From assembly GCF_000172555.1 (NCBI RefSeq), contig NZ_ABOX02000013.1:90474-154473 (forward strand): a stretch of 64,000 bases of DNA, written 5' to 3'. A program made the translations under genes and the position numbers. How positions within the stretch are numbered: position 1 is the first letter of the stretch; each line of letters starts with the position of its first letter. The notes beneath the pieces were generated by a model, which worked only from the letters and a program-made list of their open reading frames with translations, ran no database searches and was not told where the DNA came from. Positions 42,472 to 51,674 of this stretch are shown in pieces. This DNA is from Pedosphaera parvula Ellin514 (lineage in GTDB: Bacteria > Verrucomicrobiota > Verrucomicrobiia > Limisphaerales > Pedosphaeraceae).

Positions 42472-44772
42472 TCAATTAACCAAGGGCGGATTAAACAGCC
42501 TGTAATATGCGTTAGGTGAAAGCACACCGCCCTGGGTGGCATCCACCGTTGGGAGGGTGGCAGCAGGAATCAATGACCAGCGTTTCGTGCCTTCCTGACG
42601 GGTGATGGGAACGTTATTGCCGTCATTATAGTTGTTGTAGAACTCGGGCAACATCCACTGGCCCGTGGTCAGGTTGGGAGCCACGCCCAGACCAAAGCCA
42701 AAGTCAGGCAACGTCCAGGAAACCCAATAAGGGTTGTCGGCGGTCACCAACACGATGCTGTTGGCATAGGCCGAATCAGTGATGTCCCAGTTCGCACCAA
42801 GGCTGCTGGCGGTTGTGAAGTCATCGCTCGTAGCGCTCCCGGCGACTCCGCTGATGTTGATGCTGGCGTAATCAACGTAGGATCCATAATAGGCCGTGCT
42901 CTGCGGTTGGATGCCAAAGATGGCGACCAGCGGGTTCGCAAAGTCAGTGGACACCGTTGGGTCGTTGATGGTGAACGCCACCGGACTCGCGCCGGGGGCG
43001 GTCAAAGTGCCGGAGTTGGCATTGTTGAACGTGACTTTCCACGTGCCAACCGGCGTTGAATTGGTGATGTTGACCGCAACCTGATTCGGGTTCGCATTGG
43101 GCAGGTTGGTTTTCCAGGAAACGTTGGCTGTGCAGGTCCCGTTCGAGCTGCCATTGATCTGGAGCCAGAGGCTATTGGCCGCCTGGTAGTCAATGTATTC
43201 ATTGTTATATATGCCGCCTGAAGGGGCTGGACTCGTCGGAATCAAGAACATGTGAGTCTGCCAGCCTTGGAGGCTCGGAGCGCTCAAAAGTTTAAACGAA
43301 TAGGTTACCGGGTAGGTGCCACCAATCCACGATTGCGATGTATCAACCGTGGCCAACTCTTCGCGGTCATAGGTGTTGACCGTAGATCCGGCAAACACTC
43401 GCAAGCCCGGCGTGGCCTTCTGGAGACTCAAGACTGGCGGGGGATTGGAAACCACAGCCACCGGGCCGGAGAATTTGATGTTGTCCACCCAGAAAGTAGA
43501 GGCTCCACTGAGGGTCAAGCTGTAGAAACCACTGTCTATTCCAATGATTAAGCCCAAAATATTGGTCAAGTTTGGATCAGCAATGGCATTAAGGGGAATG
43601 CTGACATGCACCCAACCAGTGTTGGTGGCGGCAATGTCGACGGCTCCAAACCAGTCCTGACCATATCCGGAAGTGCGATCGCCAAAGCGTAGGTGGCCAA
43701 ACATGGGCTGACCAAAAGTGCCGGCAGACGACGCCGAGCCAGGCGCAAATTTCACATCACACTGGAAGTTTGTAAACTGCAGCCCGCTGATGTTCAGAGC
43801 AAAAAAATTGTTCGCCGTTCCCTGATCCCACATGACAAACTGGCTGCCATTGCTCCAATTCAAATCAACCCGCATCGAACCGGAAGCCGGATTATTACTC
43901 GCGTCCGTGGCAGAATCCCAGAGCACGCTTGAAAACGCACCACCAAACCAGTTGCCCCAGACATTGGTGATCTGGCCGCTGGAATAGACTTGCGCGCTGG
44001 AATAATAGTCGTAGTTGGCCGGGTTGGATGAACTGACGCCAGCGGACACGAAATCATCCACAATGATATTGGTGGTTGCTGTGGGTGGAGCGGGAGGCCC
44101 CAAAAGCACGACGTTGTTCATGAGTACATTGGTTGGGGCACCGCCGCCGGTTTGGAATACGAAAGTAAGCTGCAGGTAACTAATCCCGGCGCTCATGATG
44201 TTGGACTTTACCTGTGAATAATCCCAGGTGACCACCTGGGAACGCGCCGACGATCCGGGAGAGAAGAAAAAAACCGGCTGGCCCGTTGCCGAATTGTTGT
44301 TGGTGGAGCCGGTCGCCGAAAAACTGTTCGTCCAACCTGAGGTGACTTGCTGGAATCCGGAACCCGGGGAGTTGTATTGAAATTGCACCAACTGCATGTA
44401 ACCCGCCCCGGCGCCGCTATCCGGCGGACAGGAGAAGGTGAACTGCATTTTGGTGCCGTTGGTGAAGGCTGCCAGCGCACCACTAACACCGGTCAAATTG
44501 ATCTTCAGGCGAGCATTGCCAAACCCGGTTTCGTGAATGCCCAAGCTTTGTGTGTAACCGGATACCACACCGGTTTCAAATTCGTACTTGGCCGGCATGT
44601 TGGCGGCATTTGTAATGGAAACGTCGCTGCTGTCGGTCCACCCGTCACCAGTGTTGTTTTGCCAGCCTCCGATTACAACCTGGCCATGGGACAAGGCGGG
44701 GGCAGCCACTGAGGCCAAAATCATCACCCGCCAGAGGGTGACGGTTGACTTAATGTTTTGAGCGATTTTCAT
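42472..44772 (-). CDS. Secreted beta-rich protein of unknown function, 766 residues
   Basis: The signal peptide is about residues 10-30 (LWRVMILASVAAPALSHGQ). Two or three jelly-roll-like regions follow with Trp-rich segments (GGWQNNTGDGW, WGNWFGGAFSSVLWDS), the sort of sequence found in carbohydrate-binding modules. It has no recognisable catalytic motif. The C-terminus contains YYRLFNPP, akin to the FYRL tails elsewhere in this window. It lies between the pseudopilin gene (69-nt gap) and a strong terminator. A glycan-binding or adhesion role near the cell surface is inferred. Confidence 0.72.
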   Translation of the reverse strand: MKIAQNIKSTVTLWRVMILASVAAPALSHGQVVIGGWQNNTGDGWTDSSDVSITNAANMPAKYEFETGVVSGYTQSLGIHETGFGNARLKINLTGVSGALAAFTNGTKMQFTFSCPPDSGAGAGYMQLVQFQYNSPGSGFQQVTSGWTNSFSATGSTNNNSATGQPVFFFSPGSSARSQVVTWDYSQVKSNIMSAGISYLQLTFVFQTGGGAPTNVLMNNVVLLGPPAPPTATTNIIVDDFVSAGVSSSNPANYDYYSSAQVYSSGQITNVWGNWFGGAFSSVLWDSATDASNNPASGSMRVDLNWSNGSQFVMWDQGTANNFFALNISGLQFTNFQCDVKFAPGSASSAGTFGQPMFGHLRFGDRTSGYGQDWFGAVDIAATNTGWVHVSIPLNAIADPNLTNILGLIIGIDSGFYSLTLSGASTFWVDNIKFSGPVAVVSNPPPVLSLQKATPGLRVFAGSTVNTYDREELATVDTSQSWIGGTYPVTYSFKLLSAPSLQGWQTHMFLIPTSPAPSGGIYNNEYIDYQAANSLWLQINGSSNGTCTANVSWKTNLPNANPNQVAVNITNSTPVGTWKVTFNNANSGTLTAPGASPVAFTINDPTVSTDFANPLVAIFGIQPQSTAYYGSYVDYASINISGVAGSATSDDFTTASSLGANWDITDSAYANSIVLVTADNPYWVSWTLPDFGFGLGVAPNLTTGQWMLPEFYNNYNDGNNVPITRQEGTKRWSLIPAATLPTVDATQGGVLSPNAYYRLFNPPLVN

Positions 44773-44841
44773 ACATGGGTTTTTTAGCTTCTTGAGTTGG
44801 GGTTATGCTTTGGGTGCTGCAAATGAAAAAAGGAGTGCGCT

Positions 44842-45630
44842 TCAATAGAAATAGCTTTGTGCGCCATTGTTGCCGGTGAACTGCCAGGCGATCTTCGACT
44901 TGTTATGGGTTTCAACGTGCCCATCAGCGTAGCCGCAATTGATGGAGGACAGGCCGGAGCTGGTGAAATGGGCTTCGTTTTTGGGAATGCTGCTGACATT
45001 GGTTGTCCCGTTACCCTCCGCCAAATCAGAGATGATGGGCTGGAAAGCAGCCCCTTTGTCGGTGGTTTTTAGCGGCCAGGCCTCAACACCAGCAGGGGCC
45101 GATTGACCCGTACCCGTCGGCACCGGAAAGTAGGTTCCGCTACTCAACGTCGTTGTGCGCGGCACCCACCAATCATGAAAGAGTTTGGCATAACCACCGT
45201 TTACCGAACGCCCGGTGGGAGATGTAAAATACTGGTTCAGATCATCAACCGAACTGATGCTTTTATGACTTGGTGTGCCATTCAAATAAAACCATTGGTT
45301 TGCAGCATCCAATTCGGACTGCCTAACCGGACAAAAAAACATCGGCACGGAGAAATTATAGGCTTTCAAATTTGATAGAAAATTGGTGGCCACATCCGTC
45401 GGATTCCCGCCGGAGGAGGTTGTAGGAAAAGACGGCATTTGGCCTTGGGAGTCATCCGAGGCGTAAATGCTGGCCATCAGGCACCACTGCTTGTGATTCG
45501 AGGTGCAGTTGATGACCTTGGCCTTAAATTTGGCGGCGGAGAGCGCCGGGAGCAGCAGCCCCGCCAGAATGGCGATGATGGCGATAACGACAAGCAGTTC
45601 AATTAAGGTAAATCCTTTGAACTTTTTCAT
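44842..45630 (-). CDS. Type II pseudopilin-like protein
   Basis: 262 residues from the ATG at 45628-45630. The prepilin signature [19 protein letters not shown] is at residues 6-24, with Glu at +5 after the Gly-Phe cleavage site, followed by the LLPALSAAK helix. The C-terminal domain contains [10 protein letters not shown], the H-x-D/G-rich tail seen in large planctomycete and verrucomicrobial pseudopilins. The frame is open 108 codons further upstream but that part overlaps the divergent kinase start and lacks pilin features. It is first of the unit with the 766-residue gene. Whether it aids secretion or surface display of xylan enzymes is unknown. Confidence 0.85.
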   Translation of the reverse strand: MKKFKGFTLIELLVVIAIIAILAGLLLPALSAAKFKAKVINCTSNHKQWCLMASIYASDDSQGQMPSFPTTSSGGNPTDVATNFLSNLKAYNFSVPMFFCPVRQSELDAANQWFYLNGTPSHKSISSVDDLNQYFTSPTGRSVNGGYAKLFHDWWVPRTTTLSSGTYFPVPTGTGQSAPAGVEAWPLKTTDKGAAFQPIISDLAEGNGTTNVSSIPKNEAHFTSSGLSSINCGYADGHVETHNKSKIAWQFTGNNGAQSYFY

Positions 45631-45944
45631 TGACGGTATTACAGGAATGGTTCGCTGGCTGTTGGCTATTGGCGCGCAAACAGCGTAGTTGTTGCTGAAT
45701 AAGTTCATTTGGGTCTGGGCTATTGATGGAAACATTACAGCGGTTTTGAAAACGCTGCTATACGACATGTGTCCGATAACCGGGAATCCAAAGGGTCTGA
45801 TTAAAAGTAGGTGAAGGAAATTTACTAAATTGAATGAAATACTGTAATTCTTCAGAATCGCCCATTTTAAATCACATCCGAATCCAAACCACAACAGAGA
45901 ATGTGCTGGTTCAGCCCGTTTTTCTGAATTAGGATCCCGCAGTT
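45631..45944. other. Divergent intergenic region of pseudopilin and sensor kinase
   Basis: About 314 bp between two divergent genes. It holds the 18-bp element at 45754-45771 and an imperfect dyad abutting it. The open frame on minus through this region is an upstream extension of the pseudopilin gene with no coding support. No RNA structure was seen. Confidence 0.5.
45738..45771. promoter_or_regulatory. Shared 18-bp element and adjoining dyad
   Basis: GCTGCTATACGACATGTG (45754-45771) matches GGTGACATACGACATATG (37183-37200) at 14 of 18 positions, including TACGACAT. A near-palindrome, CAGCGGTTTTGAAAACGCTG (45738-45757), overlaps its left end and resembles a LacI/ROK-type operator shape. They lie 108-141 bp upstream of the pseudopilin and about 174-207 bp upstream of the kinase. 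Confidence 0.4.
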
Positions 45945-48900
45945 GTGTTCCCAATTCATCAACGCCAGCGTGGGTTTGGGTTTTTCTTTAGGTGCATCTG
46001 CCTGCTGGCCACGTTATTAGCCGCCTCGACCCATGCCGCCAATGGCCCGGCGTTCATCACCATAACCAATCTCCAGGAACTATGCCGGGCGGTGGAAACC
46101 AGGCAACGCGTCGAGTGTGACGTGGATCTCACGGTCACCGTCTGCGCGGCCGATGCGGCGGCGTGCGCCCTGGTCTTGCAAGACGATTCGGGCCGGGCCG
46201 TTTGCGAACTGGATGCCCCTGGCCGCGTGATTTTTCCAGGTGAACGCCTCCGGATTTCGGCCACGCGCTGCGAATTGATCCGTCGGCAGTGGTCGGTGGC
46301 CATCGCTGCTGCGCCGGTCGTGAACATCGGCGGCATTCATCCCGTCGAAGAAAAATCCGGCCGCATTCATCTGGAAGCCGGACTGCAACCCATCCGGCTT
46401 TTTTATTTCAACGCGAAGAATCCCGCCAATCTGGCCGTGCGCTGGTCCGGACCGAAAATGCTGCCGCAGCCGGTTCCGGCCGGGGCGCTGTTTCGGGCAC
46501 CGGCCGGGGTGGCGGGCGGCACCAACCAGATCACGTCCGGGCTGGATTATTTTTGCTATGACGACACGCCCGCCACGTTGGACGACGTGCGCAACCAGAT
46601 GCCAACCCTTGCCGGCACGGCCATAAATTTCGATATTGCCTTACGGGTGCCGGAGGAATATGTGGCCATGCAATTTCGCGGCTGGCTGGCCGTGCCACGC
46701 ACGGGCGAATATGAATTCACCGTGCGCTCCGACGACGGCAGCGAACTCTACGTCGGCGGCTTCCATCCGAAAATCACCCTGCTCGCCTCCAACACCCCGC
46801 CTACGGCCAGTCGTGCGTGGTTGGATCAATCCCCGGCCGCGCCGCCCAATGCTGAGTGGGTCACGCTGGATGGCCGCATCAGTTTTGTCGGACAGGAAGC
46901 GGACGGGCTGGTACTCGGTTTGCAGTCCGGCAATCACGCGCTCCGCCTGTGGCTCGCAAACCCCGGAAACATTTCACCCTCGCTGCTGCTCAACGCCATT
47001 GTGCGCGCCACTGGCCTGCTCCGCCAGGTTGCCGGGCTCGATGGACAAAAGCAGTTTGGCATCATGTCCGTGGTCGGCGCGGCAAATTTCCAAGTCAGGG
47101 AAATCGCTGCCGAGCAGTGGGACAAATATCCTTTGACGTCCATTGCCAGCTTGTCCACCGCGCCACCGGGAAATTTCATCGCCCATCTGCACGGGCGAGT
47201 GAGTGGGCTACAACCCGATGGTAACTTCATCCTGGACGACGGTTTCGATACGATCCCCGTCCGTGCGGAGATGCCAAGCCTGACCAACGGACTTGACATC
47301 GAAGTTCTTGGCCAGTTTGAGCGCGACGGAGTGAAGACAGTAGCCCATCCTGCGTATTGTCGTCCCCTGGCCCGCCCACCCACCACGCTGCCCCTGCTCA
47401 CTACTGCCGCACAGGTGCAACAGTTGAGCGTGAGCGAGGCTGCCCGCCAGTATCCCGTGCGGATGCGCGGCGTCGTCACCTGCCAGGTGGAATGGCTCGG
47501 GGCGGCGGTGCAGGACGACACTCGCGGCGTGTTTTTCAATTTTGATACCGCCTACCACGACGGGCTGGAGGTAGGTGACTTTGTGGAAATCAACGGTGTA
47601 ACGGCGGCGGGCGATTTCGCACCAGTCATCGTGGCAAAAACACTGCTCGTGCAGGGACGCGGCCAGATGCCCGAACCGGCACGACCCAGCTGGAACCAGC
47701 TCATCAGTGGCAGCCTGGATTCACAATACGCCGAGGTGCGCGGCATCATCACCGCCGTGCAGACCAACACGGTCACCCTGCTGACCGACGGTGGAAAAAT
47801 CAACGTGCAAGTACACAATACCAGCGAAGCAACGCTGCGCCGGCTGCAAAACACGCTGGTGCGCATCCGTGGCTGCCTGCTGGCAGAGTGGGACGCGCAA
47901 ACCCGCCAGGTGCGCGTGGGTGAAATCAAGTTCCGCAACCCCGTCATCGAGGCGGAGCAGTTGCCCGTGGCGGAGCCGTTTGCCGCGCCCGTCAAAACCA
48001 TTGCCGACCTTCTCCGGTTTGACCTGCACGCAAGCGGCTTCCAGCGCGTGAAAGTTTCCGGTCAGGTTGTTCATGCGGGCGATGACGAGTTCTTCCTCAT
48101 GTCGGACGGACGGGGTCTCCGTTTCCGTCCGGCTGACCTAATCAATTTGTCGGTAGGCGACCTGGTAGATGTGGTGGGAATCCCGGATGTGAGCGGGCCG
48201 TCGCCAGTTTTGCATGAGGCCCTGGCCCGCAAAACTGGATCAGCCCCGCTGCCGATGGCGCGGCCCTGGCCGGATGCGGAATTTTCCAGAAACGGCCTGG
48301 ATGCCGCCCGCGTAGTGGTGGACGCCCGGCTGATTGGCATTCATCACACCGACATGGCGTGGATGCTGGATCTGCAAACCGGCCTGCGCAGCTACCAGGC
48401 GTTGTTCAATACGCCGGAGGATCTGGCCCGGAAATTTCCGCTGGGCAGCCGGCTCCGGCTGACCGGAATCTATGCGGCTCCGACCAGGGGGCAAAAAAGC
48501 GATCTCTCGTCGTTTGTGCTGCTGTTGAATTCGGCTGCGGATATCCAATTACTGGAACGTCCGCCGTGGTGGAACCTGCGCCGCCTGCTGTTCATCGTCG
48601 TTGCGCTTCTCCTCGGATTGCTCGCGGCAGTCGGGTGGATCACGCAATTGCGCCACAAGGTGGAGCAGCGGACCCGGCTGCTGGAACGGGAGCATGTCCG
48701 GCGCGAAAAGGCGGAACGCGAACGGGCGTTGGAAATGGAGCGCTCCCGCATCGCGCGCGATCTGCATGATGATCTCGGCTCCAGCCTCACGGAAATTCGC
48801 GTTATGGCCAGCACAGGCCTCCGTTCGCGCGAGGCCGATGCCCGGGCTTTCCCCCTCTTCACCGCCATTGCCGGCAAGGCGCACAGCCTGGTTTCGGCAC

Positions 48901-49349
48901 TGGACGTCATTGTATGGGCCGTGGATCCCGAGGCCAATTCATTGCAGTCGCTCGCGGATTATTTGAGCAGCTATGCGGCGGACTATCTGGGCACCGCCAA
49001 CATCGCCTGCCGTTTCAAAATTCCCGTGTCACTGCCGGCCACGACGGTGAACGGTCGGATGCGGCACGATCTCTTTCTCGCGGTAAAGGAGACACTGCAC
49101 AACATCGTGCAACATTCCCACGCCACGGAGGTGGAATTTCATCTCCGCACCGTGAAACAACTGCTGGAAATTGACATCGTGGACAACGGTCTCGGCTTTG
49201 ATCTTGAGGCCGCCATCGAACAGGGCCACGGTTTGAAAAACATTCCCGAACGGCTCGCACGCATGGGCGGCAGCGCTCAACTGACCTCCCTCACCGGGCG
49301 GGGCACCACTGTCAGCATCCGCCTCCTGCTGCCGGCCGCCACGGAGTAG
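45945..49349 (+). CDS. Large PA14-containing sensor histidine kinase (NarX/LiaS class)
   Basis: 1134 residues from a GTG. The order is signal peptide (about 12-32), a beta-rich region, a PA14-like domain (about 235-330; [20 protein letters not shown]), several OB-fold-like repeats (about 480-860), a membrane helix at about 880-900 ([16 protein letters not shown]), HisKA_3 with phospho-acceptor His in [15 protein letters not shown] near 935, and HATPase with DNGLGFD and GHGLKNI. The large exported part would sense a polysaccharide-derived signal. It is divergent from the xylan genes, and its class fits the NarL-type regulator at 37338-38018. Confidence 0.9.
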   Translation: MFPIHQRQRGFGFFFRCICLLATLLAASTHAANGPAFITITNLQELCRAVETRQRVECDVDLTVTVCAADAAACALVLQDDSGRAVCELDAPGRVIFPGERLRISATRCELIRRQWSVAIAAAPVVNIGGIHPVEEKSGRIHLEAGLQPIRLFYFNAKNPANLAVRWSGPKMLPQPVPAGALFRAPAGVAGGTNQITSGLDYFCYDDTPATLDDVRNQMPTLAGTAINFDIALRVPEEYVAMQFRGWLAVPRTGEYEFTVRSDDGSELYVGGFHPKITLLASNTPPTASRAWLDQSPAAPPNAEWVTLDGRISFVGQEADGLVLGLQSGNHALRLWLANPGNISPSLLLNAIVRATGLLRQVAGLDGQKQFGIMSVVGAANFQVREIAAEQWDKYPLTSIASLSTAPPGNFIAHLHGRVSGLQPDGNFILDDGFDTIPVRAEMPSLTNGLDIEVLGQFERDGVKTVAHPAYCRPLARPPTTLPLLTTAAQVQQLSVSEAARQYPVRMRGVVTCQVEWLGAAVQDDTRGVFFNFDTAYHDGLEVGDFVEINGVTAAGDFAPVIVAKTLLVQGRGQMPEPARPSWNQLISGSLDSQYAEVRGIITAVQTNTVTLLTDGGKINVQVHNTSEATLRRLQNTLVRIRGCLLAEWDAQTRQVRVGEIKFRNPVIEAEQLPVAEPFAAPVKTIADLLRFDLHASGFQRVKVSGQVVHAGDDEFFLMSDGRGLRFRPADLINLSVGDLVDVVGIPDVSGPSPVLHEALARKTGSAPLPMARPWPDAEFSRNGLDAARVVVDARLIGIHHTDMAWMLDLQTGLRSYQALFNTPEDLARKFPLGSRLRLTGIYAAPTRGQKSDLSSFVLLLNSAADIQLLERPPWWNLRRLLFIVVALLLGLLAAVGWITQLRHKVEQRTRLLEREHVRREKAERERALEMERSRIARDLHDDLGSSLTEIRVMASTGLRSREADARAFPLFTAIAGKAHSLVSALDVIVWAVDPEANSLQSLADYLSSYAADYLGTANIACRFKIPVSLPATTVNGRMRHDLFLAVKETLHNIVQHSHATEVEFHLRTVKQLLEIDIVDNGLGFDLEAAIEQGHGLKNIPERLARMGGSAQLTSLTGRGTTVSIRLLLPAATE

Positions 49350-49429
49350 TGCAGGCGCCATCCTTGATTGCCATTGACGAGAAGTTTCAGTCCGGCGGAA
49401 CACCCAAAAACAGCCACGGAGAAGCCGAC

Positions 49430-49522
49430 ATGCGGAGAAGGGGATTTTTTACCGAGTTCCGCGCGCGTGGGGTTGACTGGCTGCGGTGGATGCTGGAAAC
49501 TCACCTGCAGTTGAAGAAATGA
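49430..49522 (+). CDS. Possible 30-residue basic peptide
   Basis: The ATG at 49430 follows GGAGAAG with a 6-nt spacer and the ORF ends TGA immediately before the ATG of the DedA gene (TGAATG). The frame is also open from a GTG overlapping the kinase stop (TAGTG at 49347-49351), giving 57 residues. The product MRRRGFFTEFRARGVDWLRW... is basic and amphipathic. The precise abutment on both sides suggests translational coupling; there is no homology support. Confidence 0.35.
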   Translation: MRRRGFFTEFRARGVDWLRWMLETHLQLKK

Positions 49523-50491
49523 ATGAACGGATTGAATGAAACAAGTCAGTTTCTCATACGGCATGGGCTGCCCCTCCTGTTTGCGGCGATCTTGGTGGAG
49601 CAGATGGGGTTGCCAATCCCGGCCCTGCCATTGCTGCTGGCGGCGGGAGCCCTTTCGGCCACCGGGAAATTCAGCCTGTCCCTGGGGATCGTGGTCACGG
49701 TCATCGCCTGCCTGATCGCGGATGCTTTTTGGTTTTACCTCGGCCGGTATCGAGGCAACCAGGTTTTGGGCTTTCTTTGCCGCATTTCGCTGGAGCCGGA
49801 TTCGTGCGTTCGGCGAACGCAAAACGTATTCACGCGCTATGGACTGCGCGGGGTGGTGGTGGCGAAATTTGTGCCGGGCATGAGCACCGTGGCGCCGCCA
49901 CTGGCCGGCATGGCAGGAGTTGGTATCGGCCGGTTTCTCCTCTTTGACGGCTTCGGCTCGTTGCTTTACGGAGGTTTATATCTTTGTCTTGGCCATTTTT
50001 TCAGCAGCCAGATGGAGCAAATCGCCGCAGCCATTGTTCACATCGGCGGGAGTGCCTTGGGGCTGATGGCTGCGTTGGCGGCAGCCTTCATTTCCTATAA
50101 ATATTGGCAGCGGCGGAGCTTGCTGCGCGAGTTGCGCACGGCGCGGATCTCGGTGGCGGAATTGCGCCAAAGCCTGGATGCCGGGGAGAACCCGGTCATT
50201 CTCGATTTGCGCTCCAAGGCGGAACTGGAACAGAATCCGTCCGTCATTCGCGGAGCCATCCACCTCGTCCTGGACGAGATCGAGAGGCGGCGGCACGAAT
50301 TTCCACACGACCGGGACATCGTCGTTTATTGCTCCTGCCCCAATGAAGTTAGCAGCGCCCGCGTGGCGCAGTTGCTCCAGCGCAAGGGTTTCGCGCGCGT
50401 GCGGCCCCTGCTGGGGGGAATTGATGCCTGGCGGGAAGGCGACCACCCAATGGAAATGCGGACTGGGAACGCAACAGCAAATGTCTCATAA
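49523..50491 (+). CDS. DedA-family membrane protein fused to rhodanese domain
   Basis: 322 residues. The N-terminal part (about 1-205) is a DedA/SNARE-associated membrane protein: EQMGLPIPALPLLLAAGA, then DAFWFYLGRYRGN, and the conserved KFVPGMSTVAPPLAGMAG. Residues about 210-320 are a rhodanese domain with the active Cys in VVYCSCPNE and the CH2A-like RVRPLLGGIDAW. DedA proteins take part in lipid carrier recycling and envelope homeostasis; the fused sulphurtransferase suggests redox or sulphur coupling, which is inference. The start abuts the preceding small ORF. Confidence 0.88.
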   Translation: MNGLNETSQFLIRHGLPLLFAAILVEQMGLPIPALPLLLAAGALSATGKFSLSLGIVVTVIACLIADAFWFYLGRYRGNQVLGFLCRISLEPDSCVRRTQNVFTRYGLRGVVVAKFVPGMSTVAPPLAGMAGVGIGRFLLFDGFGSLLYGGLYLCLGHFFSSQMEQIAAAIVHIGGSALGLMAALAAAFISYKYWQRRSLLRELRTARISVAELRQSLDAGENPVILDLRSKAELEQNPSVIRGAIHLVLDEIERRRHEFPHDRDIVVYCSCPNEVSSARVAQLLQRKGFARVRPLLGGIDAWREGDHPMEMRTGNATANVS

Positions 50492-50690
50492 AGGTTCCAT
50501 GTATCCCGACGCGAGCCAGCTCTCTTGCGAAGAAGCACTTCGGCTTTATACTCAGGGCAGCAGTTGGTTTTCGAGCGAGAGCGCGCAACCAATACGCCGA
50601 CTTCTTCGGGTCGGGTTGCGACTGTTTCGCCTTTTGATGAGTGTTTCAAGCATGCTTATGAACCCGCCTAAAGAATCTCTTGCCGATTGA
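50481..50690 (+). pseudogene. Fragment resembling the C-terminus of a YtcJ-type amidohydrolase
   Basis: The frame contains MYPDASQLSCEEALRLYTQG followed by SSWFSSE (from 50499). This resembles the segment of metal-dependent amidohydrolases that precedes their conserved GxIxxGxxADL element. After SSE the sequence loses that resemblance and no metal-binding part is present. It overlaps the rhodanese gene end by 11 nt. It reads as a relic of a larger gene; the family call is by eye. Confidence 0.35.
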
Positions 50691-50759
50691 ACAAGCGATG
50701 CGGCAGATTCTTACTCAACACGACGTTCTCGTCGCGAATCGCACAAAACACAAATCACC

Positions 50760-51392
50760 GTGAAAATGGACTCAAACGAAAAAGATTCTGCACCTGCGTT
50801 AAGGATACAATTCCATCTCACCGATGGCTCGCTTCAATCATTTGCCCAGACCGACAAAGCGGCGGCCGAAAAGCTATGGGAGAGCATCGACCCGACCAGG
50901 CTCTTTACCAAGCCGCGCATCGTTATCGGCAGCGGGAATTCCAAAACTGTCTTTGTTTCGGCGGAGGTGATCCGGGTTGATTTCATTCAAACTTTCTCCC
51001 AGTGCTGGGGGTTTCCGGCGGGTTATACGGACATTGTTGAGCTGTCTGAAGAGGAATTTCATAAATATGCGCACCTGGATCAACCTGCGCTGATGGCCAA
51101 ACGGGAGGAACCGAGGCCAGTTGGCGACTTGCTGGTTTCATTCGTTAATCTGCGGATGAAAGGCGGCTCTCCGGTGTTTGTGATGGTTGAAATCCCGATC
51201 AAGTTACCGGCCGAAAGCCAGTCGTTCATGCAGTTCATGTTGTCCAAAACTGCTTTCCACATGCGATTGCGCGGTGGAGGGACCGGGGTTGTAAATCTTG
51301 CAAATCTGGCTGCGTATGCTGTCTACCCTGGCGTCGCGCAAATACCCGCTGACGCCTGGCCTGCCGAGCCTGAGGTCAACTCATTGACCTGA
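50760..51392 (+). CDS. Hypothetical protein, 210 residues
   Basis: A soluble protein of 210 residues from GTG 50760 (or 208 from ATG 50766). It opens with a beta-rich stretch (LRIQFHLTDGSLQSFAQTD), has a central acidic-aromatic part, and a Gly-rich LRGGGTGVVNLANLAAY near the C-terminus. I recognise no family. Composition and codon use look like a genuine gene. It stands alone on plus between the amidohydrolase relic and the redox-signalling pair. Confidence 0.6.
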   Translation: MKMDSNEKDSAPALRIQFHLTDGSLQSFAQTDKAAAEKLWESIDPTRLFTKPRIVIGSGNSKTVFVSAEVIRVDFIQTFSQCWGFPAGYTDIVELSEEEFHKYAHLDQPALMAKREEPRPVGDLLVSFVNLRMKGGSPVFVMVEIPIKLPAESQSFMQFMLSKTAFHMRLRGGGTGVVNLANLAAYAVYPGVAQIPADAWPAEPEVNSLT

Positions 51393-51674
51393 AATATGGC
51401 CGCTCAATCGTGAAAGACAATCCTCTGACATAATGTTCGTCCACAGTTGATTCTTCAGAATCGAACAATGTCTCGCGACCTTATTGCTCACACTCTCGGA
51501 TGCGGGATGCCGGTTACTAATTCAAACTGGGCCATATGACGATAAACCTGATGATTATTCACTTCGTGGTTGCTCTTCCTTCGGCACAGCATTACATAAC
51601 CCACGAGTGAAGTTGTAAACTTCTTCGATAAGGCCAGCGATGCCTCAAACCAAATAAACTTGCGATAGGCAATT

